This document shows, piece by piece, positions 24,316-36,000 of a DNA stretch of 64,000 nt. The stretch is from Sipunculus nudus (taxonomy: Eukaryota > Annelida > Sipuncula > Golfingiida > Sipunculidae). The notes beneath the pieces were generated by a model. The model did no database searches and was not told the origin of the DNA. It was given only the letters and a program-made list of their open reading frames with translations. The stretch spans positions 3,273,900 to 3,337,899 of the forward strand of contig CM049322.1 in NCBI GenBank assembly GCA_026874595.1, given 5' to 3'. Positions within the stretch are counted from its first letter, which is position 1. Every line of letters begins with the position of its first letter. A program made the position numbers and the translations under genes.

Positions 24316-24895
24316 TATTACAAAACAAAAAAAATTAAGAACTTCGTTTTGATAATAGTTAATACCCATAAAACGCCAATTCAATATTAGCGCTCCCCTG
24401 TTAGCGATTTTCTGGATCCGCCACTGGCTTCTGATCTGGCATTGCCTAGAATGAGTGTGTTCGGGGGGGGGGGGGGGGCAGACAGAGTGATCTCGGATAA
24501 ATGCTATTGTATTCACACAGTCTCAAACATATTGTTAGGAAATAAAATGTAAATATATACAAATGTATATGGCAATTTCAAGTCACTGAATAAACAAACA
24601 AGACATCATTTTCTCAAGACCCCCCACCTTGTGTGAACAGAGTCCGCCGCTCGCTGTCAAAAACTTGTACTTTTCCCGGGAGCCGCACGTGCATGAACCC
24701 AGTGACCCCGAGATCTGTCAGCCGCCGATAGTGAGGACAGAATGAAATACAAAATAAATACAAAAAGAAAAAAAGAAAAGTCTCTCTGGTTCAGTGATAT
24801 CAACAACCAAGTTCACAATGTATACAATAAAAATGACACTTCAGAGGACAGATCTTCGTGGTTCAGTGAGGATCCTTGTAAACTTTGGTCCAGTG
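22567..24895. other. Gene-free region with many poly-C/poly-G and TA tracts
   Basis: Poly-C at about 22921-22952, 23326-23345 and 23581-23604, poly-G at about 24463-24478, (TA)n at 24223-24309. Several of these sit next to fragments of the GGATCCGCCACTGG-type repeat end (23307, 24413). No supported gene. Confidence 0.5.
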
Positions 24896-24899
24896 TTGT

Positions 24900-24905
24900 T
24901 TTATT
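24900..24905 (-). promoter_or_regulatory. Candidate poly(A) signal of the long isoform
   Basis: AATAAA on the minus strand, about 185 nt downstream of the NACHT-LRR stop codon. It is the first such hexamer I noticed after the stop. The segment between stop and hexamer is relatively GC-rich and would be the 3' UTR. Weak support because only the hexamer is seen. Confidence 0.35.
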
Positions 24906-25090
24906 TTTGTCAGAACCAGTGAAGTGTCCGGGCCGCTGTAGCTCCACGGAGGTCATCAGGTACAGACGACCTGAACGTAAACATCAGACTGGTCATGTTT
25001 ATGTCAGGATTATTACTGTTACCGGGATTTATAATGGATTACGATTTGAACAGTTCTGTCATGGCGGTCTGAGGTAAGTTAAAGTGTTGT

Positions 25091-27052
25091 TTATATCTTC
25101 AGGCTCAGCTCCAGATCAGGACATTTTATTGCCAGCGTCTGTTTTATTTTCTCCCTCACACGGTCAGATATTTTTCTGTTACGTGACAGATCTAGTGTCC
25201 TGAGACCTGACAGTTTTTCTGTTTTGTTTACCAGATCCTCCATGTTGTCATCCAGGCGGTTATATTGTACATCGAGGTTGATGAGTTTATGACAGTCTGG
25301 TAGTTTGTCCAGCACTGACCAGAACTTCTGTGATGTGAGGCAGCAGGCACTGAGTGTGAGTGTAATGAGATGTGTGTCAGACAGACATTCTGTTAGTGAG
25401 TTGACAGACATCATGGTCAGGGGGGTCAACTCAAACTCTAAATGATGTAGAGTCTTTATATGTCTGACTGCTCTTATTACAGCCAGCAGGTCAGGAGAAG
25501 TGTCATCATCATCATCACCATCATAATCATCACCATCTATCAGTCTCTGTCCAGATCTAGTCTCCTGGTTAAACCCCCACACTTTGAGTGTTTGTATCGG
25601 GAAGTTTGTGAGTGTCAGGTCAAGTTCCTGTGTCATGTAACTCTCATCAACAGAACAAGGTGAACCATACGACCAGCACCACAACCAGAGCCATGTTAAT
25701 GATGGAGCGTTTAAATGTTGTAGTAGACGGAGATGTCTCTCATCAGGTGACCCCAGTGTAAGCTTGTTAAGCTGGTCAGCTTTCATGGAGAGATATTTAA
25801 CATAAACCTGGGCAGGATATTTGTGTGTGATGTTTAACGTCATCACCTCAGGTAGGACCAGGTCAGCCTCACGATGTTCTGATAAATAACTTATCTGTAG
25901 TGAGGTGTACATCTCCGCCATGTTGTCCTTATCACCACTTATTATATTTTCTATTTGTTTCTTTATGTTCTCTCCTCCCAGACCAGATACAAATGTGATG
26001 AGCATGGCCGACTCTCTGAATGCCTGGGGCGAGCCACAGAAATGAAGTAAAAGTTCATTTTGTTTTGATTTATTGCAATTTACAATAAAAAAAGCTACAA
26101 ACCACTCTTGAACAGTTTTATGCATAAATGACACAACTTTTCCTCTGGTAGAATCCTCTTCATTCAGAAATCCAAGTTTCCAGGTGGTCTTATTTATGTT
26201 ACTCATGACATCATCATATTGGAATGTCAGTTCCAGTCTGTCTTTCATCATCCCACCTGTTGCAATCTTGCCAAGCTGCATTAAGGACTTGTGATATTTT
26301 TTAAGAATCTTTGATAATTTACTCCGCCTAATTGCAGGTAGTTTCTTTTCAAATCTACAACAAGAGTATTTGACAAAATCAGAATAAAATTCTGAGATTG
26401 TTGAAGCAAGTTGTTTTGTCTCCTTCCATAAACAACACATCAACAACAACATGGCCGGGTACCTACTGAGGTGCCGGAGATCATCTGACTGATCTATTTC
26501 TTGTAGAAGTTTATCTCCATCACCACTGATCTGATCAAATGATATATGTACATACTCAGTGACGCCCTCTGGTGAGAATCCACGGAGTGACACCTCAGTC
26601 TCAGGAACATCAGTTTGTTCAGTAAAATGTGAGTCTGATGAATGTCTGGACGTTATGAAGATATGTGAGTATTTGCGAAGTCTTCTGTGTGCAAGGAGTG
26701 TTATTTCATCTGATGTTGTCTCCCTGTACTCGTCATATCCATCCAAGATACATAATGTTGATGGCTGATTATCATTAATCAAATCACATAATTTGTCAGC
26801 ATCTTTAGTTTCTAGCTGTAACTGCTCTTCTAATACATCAGCTAAAGTTTGGTTTACCTTGACCTCCCTGAGTATTATAGGAATCACATATTTGAATGAA
26901 GCGAGTACCTCCCTCTGTTTTGTTGTCAAGTTTGTTTTCTTGTCCAGGATGATGTTACTCCAGTCCACACAGATTCTACGTGAGATGGTAGACTTCCCAA
27001 CACCTGGCTCCCCTGACAGATAGATGAGCTGGCCCCTCTGATCAATTGTAAC
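25091..27052 (-). CDS. Exon 8: NACHT NTPase domain and C-terminal leucine-rich repeats
   Basis: A single uninterrupted 1962-bp exon encodes residues 351-1003 and ends in TAA at 25091-25093. The acceptor is TTTTCAG/GTTACA in phase 0. The open frame upstream of 27052 is intron. The Walker A motif is GEPGVGKST at 364-372 and Walker B is [10 protein letters not shown] at 450-459, with the D-G-x-D-E form typical of NACHT. Sensor-1-like IFITSR lies at 481-486. A helical region follows, containing [13 protein letters not shown]. The C-terminus has several leucine-rich repeats ([44 protein letters not shown]). An acidic run, [12 protein letters not shown], sits just before the repeats and is encoded by an imperfect CAT/CAC triplet tract. 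By family, ATP binding drives oligomerisation. No DEATH, CARD or TIR domain is visible. Confidence 0.92.
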   Translation of the reverse strand, partial: VTIDQRGQLIYLSGEPGVGKSTISRRICVDWSNIILDKKTNLTTKQREVLASFKYVIPIILREVKVNQTLADVLEEQLQLETKDADKLCDLINDNQPSTLCILDGYDEYRETTSDEITLLAHRRLRKYSHIFITSRHSSDSHFTEQTDVPETEVSLRGFSPEGVTEYVHISFDQISGDGDKLLQEIDQSDDLRHLSRYPAMLLLMCCLWKETKQLASTISEFYSDFVKYSCCRFEKKLPAIRRSKLSKILKKYHKSLMQLGKIATGGMMKDRLELTFQYDDVMSNINKTTWKLGFLNEEDSTRGKVVSFMHKTVQEWFVAFFIVNCNKSKQNELLLHFCGSPQAFRESAMLITFVSGLGGENIKKQIENIISGDKDNMAEMYTSLQISYLSEHREADLVLPEVMTLNITHKYPAQVYVKYLSMKADQLNKLTLGSPDERHLRLLQHLNAPSLTWLWLWCWSYGSPCSVDESYMTQELDLTLTNFPIQTLKVWGFNQETRSGQRLIDGDDYDGDDDDDTSPDLLAVIRAVRHIKTLHHLEFELTPLTMMSVNSLTECLSDTHLITLTLSACCLTSQKFWSVLDKLPDCHKLINLDVQYNRLDDNMEDLVNKTEKLSGLRTLDLSRNRKISDRVREKIKQTLAIKCPDLELSLKI

Positions 27053-30000
27053 CTGAAAATGATAATAGAATATTAATAAATTTTGCTGATATGGTTTTAT
27101 TTTTTTAAGAAATAAAAAAAAAATGTAATTCAAGCACAGCGCATAACTGTCATAACAAGTAAAATACATGTTATCCTATATGTGTGTTAGAGAAACTGAT
27201 TATTAATAAATGGCAGCAAATGTTAAAATGCTTTTTTGGAGTGGGGGGGGGGGGGGGAATAATGTTCCTAAATCAAGAGAAACATCAGTTGCATATATTG
27301 TAAATGTTGCTGTTTTATATAAAAACCAGGATTTTTAGCTCAGCTGACTATAAGTTGTCTGAGCTATAGTTGTGGTCAATTGTCTGTCCTTCCGTCTGTC
27401 CATTAGACTGGCACATTTTGAAAGGTTAGACCTACAAATCCAAAATTTGGCATTCTGTTAATTCAGTTAGATGTCCCCAAGATCTCTTACCAAACCTAAC
27501 ACTGGGTCACTGTGACTTTGTTCTTTGAAAAATTAAGGAAAAACCTCAATTCCCCTATAAAAACATATTATCACACTTCAGGACTTCCTAATATCAAAAC
27601 CACTCATCTGTTTTTCTTCATGTTTACCATTAATATTTCCCTGTATATAGTTTCTATGTACACGCAAGAAATTAAGTCAATATTAATTAATTTATAAAAG
27701 TTATGGGCCCAAATATAATGCACTTTGTAAAAAAATCAGGAAAGATATTTTCTCACTTAACTTGATAAGTATTAAAGCTAGAGACTTTTTTTCAGGTATA
27801 TATAAATTACATATATAAATATGTAAATTTTATCAAGATTTAATGGTAACCAAAAAAAAAAGTTCTGAGTTTTTTTTTTAAGTTATGAGCATTAAAATCA
27901 GTTTTTTTTCTTGTAAGTATATTTGAATTAATTTTCACAGTAGATACACATATATAATTAATCTGTTAAAATTCTGAAATTAAAAAAAAGCTTAAAAAAT
28001 TATAGGCTTTATTGGCCCAAAAAAATAAAAGGTATGGTTCTCAGGCATCGCCCGCGTTTATTTTAACCCCCCGCATAAAAAAATTTTATTTTGATTTTCA
28101 TCTTTCAAGAAGATAAAATAATACAATTTTGATAAGTTTTCCTTTGTTATGTAGTGTCTTTACCTGTTTAGAAAAAAAAATTATGTTATTATCATGCTTT
28201 TCCCTTATCATATGACATTTTTATAATACATACAAAAAAGGTTATAAAAAAAACCCACCTGCCCCCACAGATTTCTAAAAAAAAGTGCCCGAGAACCATA
28301 CCTTTTTTTATTTTTGCCTTATTGAAGTTTCTTTCAGAGGCTCTTTTGTATTCATTTGCATCTCCAGGCCACCCACTTCTGGTCACTACAGCCCTGCCTG
28401 GGTAACCTTATTAGTGATAAAACATTGGGCCAACACCCCTGCAGTCACAGGTGTACACTTATTTTCATTTCATCCCCCCCACCCCCCCCCCCCCCACACC
28501 ACCACAACCAAAACCACCAGGTGTATTGCACTAATTGTTCAAACTCTATTTTGTTCATTTTGAAGCTGTTTCCACTCCAATGTACAAAATATTTCTTGAG
28601 TAATCCAGAACATGCCATGTTGTTGTATTGTTACATTTAAAAAAAATTAATATCTTTTTAAATCATACAATTAAAATATAATTAAACCCATCAGTAGGCA
28701 TAAGTTGATAATATATGCACAAAATAATGGATAAATAAAGGTGCAATTTAAAATTGTGAATGAAGTGTTGTTTTCAGATATGTATTGTTTTGCAAATTCA
28801 AAAAATATATTTTATAAAAAAAATAATAATAATAATAAGCTGTGTGCTGTTCATTACTCTCCTGCCTCAGTGGAATTTAGGTGATTTGTTGCGCTTTTCA
28901 TTGTATCTGCCTGTTTTTAAATAGTTAATAATTATGAATTAACTTTTTCCCTGTTTGCACTGTTGAATTGAATTTTATATCCTGCATGTATATGCAAAGG
29001 TGTTGTAACTTCCAACATCTCACCTCCCCCCAGCCATTGAGTCCTTCCATCTGAATACTAGGGACAATAGTTTTATTGGAACTGCATAAACTTTATTAAA
29101 ACAAGAAAATATATACAGAGGTACAGAGGTGATGTAATTCATTGTTATCATCCCCCCCCCCCCCCCACTGCACCCACTATTGAGTCCTTCCACCTGTGAA
29201 CTTAGAACTTTATTACAACTGTTCACCTGCTCTCAACCAATGACGTTTTTTTAGACAAATCTTTTGCATGACGGGGGTTTTTGGGGGTCGAACTTAGAAC
29301 TGTTCACCTATTATAAAATTTTTAAAAAAATGGTATAATAAAAAAAAGGATCTAACTGAACAAATATGTAAACTGCTGAATTGTCAACGGCTTATCAAAA
29401 AGCCAACCAATGACAAATCTTTTGCATGATGGGGGTTTTTTGGGGGTCGAACTTCCAACTGTTTACCTATTATAAAATTTAAAAAAAAGATACCAGTATA
29501 ATAAAAAAAAAGGATCTAACTGAACAAATATGTAAACTGCTGAATCGTCAACGGTTTATCAAAAAGCCAACCAATGAGCATGATAATAGTGTAGATCTTA
29601 TATTCACTAACTGCCTACATGCTTCAGTTTCAACATTAGGAAACATATGGTCAGACCACATTATTTGCAACAATATCTTCAATCATATCAACCATCTGTT
29701 GACCACAGTGACCCATGGGTCCCTTGTTATATTACCTCTGCCAAGGAGGTTACGTTTTTGCTGGTGTTGGTCTGATTGTCTGTTAGCAACATTGCTCAAA
29801 ATGTTATCAGTGGGTTTTGATGAAATTTTCAGAATAGCTCAGCAATGATACAGTTATTTCAAGGAACTATTGATGTAATTGTGGGGTGAGACAAACAATC
29901 TGGATCGAGGAATGGTTTTGAATAAAAAGTGCTGCATTTATGACAGTGTCATGTGGGGGAAAATAAGCCACCTTGGCTGAGGTATGCACTCTGAGTGCTT

Positions 30001-33000
30001 TTCTACTTTGCTTTTAAAGATGTAACAGTGATGTTGTTGGTAAGAAATAACAGGGATAATATTGATGTGATGAAGTAACAGTGATGAATGATGTTGGTGT
30101 GATGAAGTTACAGTGGTGTGATGCAGTGACAGTGATGATGTTGGTGTGATAAAATGACAGTGATGATGTTGGTGTGATGCAGTGACAGTGATGATGTTGG
30201 TGTGACGAAGTGACAGTGATGATGTTGGTGTGATAAAATGACAGTGATGATGTTGGTGTGATAAAGTGACAGTGATGATGTTGGTGTGATGAAGTGACAG
30301 TGATGATGTTGGTGTGATGCAGTGACAGTGATGATGTTGGTGTGATGCAGTGACAGTGATGATGTTGGTGTGATAAAATGACAGTGATGGTGTTGGTAAG
30401 ATGCAATGACAGGGATGATGTTGGTGTGATGTTCGAAGTAACAGTGAGGATGTTGGTGTGATGAAGTGACAGTGATGATGTTGGTGTGATGCTGTGACAG
30501 TGATGACGTTTGTGTGATACAGTGTACAGTGACAGTGATGATGTCGGTGTGATGTAGTGACAGCGATGATGTTGGTGTGATGTAGTGAGAGTCATGATGT
30601 TGGTGTGATGAAGTGACAGTGATGATGTCGGTGTGATGCGGTGACAGTGGCAATGTTGGTGTGATGATGTAACAGTCATGATGTTGATGTGATTTAGTGA
30701 CATCGATGATGTTGTTGTGATGCAGTGACAGTGATGATGTTGGTGTGATGCAGTGACAGTGGTAGTGTTGGTGTGATGTAGTGACAGTGATGATGTTGTT
30801 GTGATGAGGTAACATTGATTATGTTTGTTTGATTAAGTGACAGGGATGATGTTAGTGTGATGAAGTGACAGTGGTGATGTTTTTATGATAATAATAACAG
30901 CATAAATTCATGTATATATATGCACATAAACATGCCTTTTATTAACAAACAATATTGAAGTCATTTGCTTTAAAAGTATATTTTATTAGAACTTATTATC
31001 TGTATGGCACCATGCATACATTCACAAACCTGATATGGAAGTGTATTAAACTCCCTTAAGTGCACCAAGTAGAGTATGACACTATACATTCTGGAGGTGT
31101 GATAACTATTCAATTAGATGAGCAGTTTATCACACTGATGGCTTGCTGATTATTTTACACTACAGGTCACCAAATTTAATACTGAAAGAGAACAAAACTT
31201 AAAAAAAAAACTGAACATGAAAATGTACCTGGAGTACCTTGTACAAGGTACGGGTACTTAAGTTCCAGGTACAGGTACAGGTACTTAATACTCATGACCG
31301 GCAGATACAGGTACAGGACTACAGGTACAAGTACCTGGCCCCAACCCTGAGTGAAAGTGATGATGTTGGTGTACTGTAAAGTGACAGTGATGATGTTGGT
31401 GTGATGTAGTAACAGTGATGATGATGGTGTGATGTAGAAACAGTGAAGATGTTGGTGTGATGCAGCAAGAGGAATGATGTCGGTGTGGTGCAGCAAAAGT
31501 GATGGTGTTGGTGAGATGTAGTAACAGTGATGATGTTGGTGTGATGTTCGAAGTAACAGTGAGGATGTTGGTGTGATGAAGTGACAGTGATGATGTTGGT
31601 GTGATGCTGTGACAGTGATGACGTTTGTGTGATACAGTGTACAGTGACAGTGATGATGTCGGTGTGATGAAGTGACAGTGATGATGTCGGTGTGATGCGG
31701 TGACAGTGGCAATGTTGGTGTGATGATGTAACAGTCATGATGTTGATGTGATTTAGTGACATCGATGATGTTGTTGTGATGCAGTGACAGTGATGATGTT
31801 GGTGTGATGCAGTGACAGTGGTAGTGTTGGTGTGATGTAGTGACAGTGATGATGTTGTTGTGATGAGGTAACATTGATTATGTTTGTTTGATTAAGTGAC
31901 AGTGGTGATGTAGGTGTGATATTAAAATTTAATACATAAATTAGCATAAAAGTATATATCTTAGGATTCAAATTTTAAAATTTGAATATAATTTCTACAT
32001 TCACAGACTGAAACATTCTGTCTTTCAGATCCATCACCAGTATTAATAGTTGAAATAAAAAAAAAAAAAAACCAGGTCATGTAGTTAATGCAATTTAAAA
32101 TTGATGTGATAGATTTTTATTGATTTTGTACAGTGTGAAACTAAATTGATTATTTTATTTTATAAATATTTTATGTGATTATTTATTTTCTTTTTAACCT
32201 CAAATGCTTTTAAACACACAGAAAAATGAAATAACTAAACTTTAAAAAACAGACCCTGCATATCACAATATTGACTTGTACAGCTGTTACAAGTCATATA
32301 GTATTAAGCAAAATGAGTTATCAATTTATCATAGAAAAATCCACTTGAAACCTTATTAGTAATTTGACTTGCAGTTTTTGCTGGCATTTTGCCAACTCTG
32401 GTCACTTGGATTAATTTTTGATAATGTTTAAATGATAAGATATATTCATTTTTTTTTTTGCATTTGCTGATGTTGATGAATTTGTAATCTCTGCACTCAT
32501 GACGATTTAGAGTGTATTTATTTGCATTTATAATAATAATAAAATTTCAGAATAGTTATCGATTTTCTTTATTGGGTCCATTTTGGCCCTCTGACATCAG
32601 AGTATACAGCCAGTATGTGTTCTAGTGTCAGAGTACCTATATGACTTGCATTGAGGAGTACCTCACAGTAGAGCTTGATCAGGAGACAAATTTATATATT
32701 CCTAATTGTTGACAACACCTCATGGCCTACAAGTATGCTGTAACATTTACATAATTCACATAAACCAAGTGTCAACTTTTTTTAGTATACTTTCTAACAG
32801 TCCTACCATGTGCTAGAAACATTCTGTTTTACAGTTTTTTTTTTCTCACATATTGGTAAATCCCTCTGCAGATTTGTAGAATTTCTGACCGCATGAATAA
32901 AAGCATAGCTCACACAGATGACTGGAGGACCACTGACTTTTACACTATACAGTAAATGACTGGTTATCATTGAGACAGATTTTAGTTTGGTTTGTGAGTG

Positions 33001-36000
33001 CACATATAAATCTTTTCTGTTGATTCATTCATTATAGGCTAATATTTAGATCATCGGCTGTTTACCACACCATCAATGCAAAAGGATAGATCACTCTTGC
33101 AGTGTATTCCCCTGTATGGCTTGTGTCATGAAGTCCTCAAGTAAGGCTTTCCAGTCTACTATGAATGCCTACTGAGTCGTGTGTTCACGGCTAGGTCTTT
33201 TCCATTTATGTAATCATTTTAATTCTTAAATGTGTACCTCCAACATCATCAGTCAGTTTTTCAGGTTTCTCTGATATCATATGACAGTCATGTCACAGTT
33301 CCAATTTAGTTATCATATATTTTTTTTTTTTTGTTTTTGCCACTATCAAATATCAAGGCAATTTCACAAATTCAGCTGTGAGCTGTGATGGTCGGAGTCA
33401 GACCTAGGCATGTGTTCTGTGTTTTGTAAAGATATTTTAAATTTGGTGGAGAAAGTAAAACAATATATATCTTTTGGAACCTTGTTATCCAGGCACAGTG
33501 TCTACCACACCTGTGGGCCCCAAGTGAGTAATCTAGCCCACTGATTGCTTCATAACATTTAGGATTCAGGAACCACAACAGGTGTACTTGTTTGTTAGAG
33601 TTAACTGATCACGGGGCACATGAACCTGCAAACTTTTGCGGAGATGCCTGGGGAAAAAACACGGCTATCAAGCAGCCCAGACCTGGTGTCAAATCATTTT
33701 TTTCAATTGCAATTCAAGAATTTTTATGATATTTTGATTCCAAATCAATTCAATGTGCTTGAGAAAAATTTCCATTCCAATTCAATTCAACTAATTGTTC
33801 TTCAATTCAAAGCACAATTCAAAAAGTTGTAATCATTTGAATACATTGCATTGGTGTGTAACAAGTGTTTTCACAGGTCTTCTATTAGTTTTCCACAAAT
33901 TAATACTTAATTTACACTTTTGTTCATGCATATATGCATTATTCATAGCAGCCAGACAGGTTTAGGTCTCTTACTAGTATATTAACTGGGCAATTGTTCC
34001 TTAAGACCTGGTAAACTGCCTAAATTGGCCTAAAGGTTTGTATGGATTTTAGAGGAGTGGCCATTATTATTGAGATGAAGTTAGTGTGATGATGATATCA
34101 TTAAGATGAAGTCAGTGTTATGATGATGTCATTGTGATGAAATCAGTGTTATGATGATGTCATTGTGATGAAGTTAGTTTTATGATGAAGTCATTGTGAT
34201 GAAATTAGTGTTATGATGATATCATTGAGATGAAGTTTGTGTGATGATGATATCATTGAAATGACGTTAGTGTGATGATGATATCATTAAGATGAAGTCA
34301 GTGTTATGATGATGTCATTGTGATGAAATGAGTGTTATGATGATGTCATTGTGATGAAGTCAGTGTTATGATGATGTCATTGTGATGAAGTCAGTGTTAT
34401 GATGATGTCATTGTGATGAAGTCAGTGTTATGATGATGTCATTGTGACGAAGTCAGTGTTATGAAGATGTCATTGTGATGAAATTAGTGTTATGATGATG
34501 TCACTGTGATGAAGTAAGTGTTATGATGATGTCATTGTGATGAAGTTAGTGTTATGATGATGTCATTGTGATGAAGTTAGTGTTATGATGATTTCATTGT
34601 GATGAAGTTAGTGTTATGATGATGTCATTGTGATGAAGTTAGTGTTACGATGAAGTTATTGTGATGAAGTATGTTATGAAGAAGTCATTGTGATGAAGTT
34701 AGTGTTATGATGATGTCATTGTGATGAAGTTAGTGTTATGAAGAAGTCATTGTGATGAAGTTAGTGGTATGATGATGTCATTGTGATGAAGTTAGTGTTA
34801 TGATGATATTATTGAGATGAAGTTAGTGTGATGATAATATCATTAAGATGAAGTTAGTGTTAGGAAGAAGTCATTGTGATGAAATGAGTGTTATGATGAT
34901 GTCATTGTGATGAAATGAGTGTTATGATGATATCATTGAGATGACGTTAGTGTGATGATGATATCATTAAGATGAAGTTAGTGTGATGATGATATCATTA
35001 AGATGGAGTCAGTGTTATGATGATGCCATTGTGATGAAATTAGTGTTATGAAGAAGTCATTGTGATGAAGTTAGTGTTATGATGATATCATTGAGATGAA
35101 GTTAGTGTGATGATGATATCATTGAGATGAAGTTAGTGTGATGATGATATCATTAAGATGAAGTCAGTGTTATGATGATGTCATTGTGATGAAATCAGTG
35201 TTATGATGATGTCATTGTGATGAAGTTAGTGTTATGATGAAGTCATTGTGATGAAATTAGTGTTATGATGATATCATTGAGATGAAGTTAGTGTGATGAT
35301 GATATCATTGAAATGACGTTAGTGTGATGATGATATCATTAAGATAAAGTCATTGTTATGATGATGTCATTGTGATGAAATGAGTGTTATGATGATGTCA
35401 TTGTGATGAAGTCAGTGTTATGATGATGTCATTGTGATGAAGTTAGTGTTATGATGATGTCATTGTGATGAAGTTAGTGTTATGAAGAAGTCATTGTGAT
35501 GAAATTAGTGTTATGATGATGTCATTGTGATGAAATTAGTGTTATGATGATGTCATTGTGATGAAGTTAGTGTTATGAAGAAGTCATTGGGATGAAATAA
35601 GTGTTATGATGATGTCACTGTGATGAAGTAAGTGTTATGATGATGTCATAGTGATGAAGTTAGTGTTATGATGATGTCATTGTGATGAAGTTAGTGTTAT
35701 GATGATTTCATTGTGATGAAGTTAGTGTTATGATGATGTCATTGTGATGAAGTTAGTGTTACGATGAAGTTATTGTGATGAAGTATGTTATGAAGAAGTC
35801 ATTGTGATGAAGTTAGTGTTATGATGATGTCATTGTGATGAAGTTAGTGTTATGAAGAAGTCATTGTGATGAAGTTAGTGGTATGATGATGTCATTGTGA
35901 TGAAGTTAGTGTTATGATGATATTATTGAGATGAAGTTAGTGTGATGATAATATCATTAAGATGAAGTCAGTGTTATGATGATGCCATTGTGATGAAATT

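Noticed and set aside
24742-25077. Plus-strand 111-codon frame ending at a GTAAGT-like site
   Set aside because: Antisense to the 3' UTR of the NACHT-LRR exon, lysine-rich low-complexity start, no domain recognised and no following exon on the plus strand.
27053-27169. Extension of the NACHT frame upstream to an ATG at 27169
   Set aside because: The extra 39 residues are low-complexity AT-rich intron; the TTTTCAG acceptor with phase match to exon 7 is a better start for the exon.
30014-31971. Minus-strand His/Ser/Thr-rich frames of 147-235 codons
   Set aside because: Translations of the 28-bp minisatellite in several frames.
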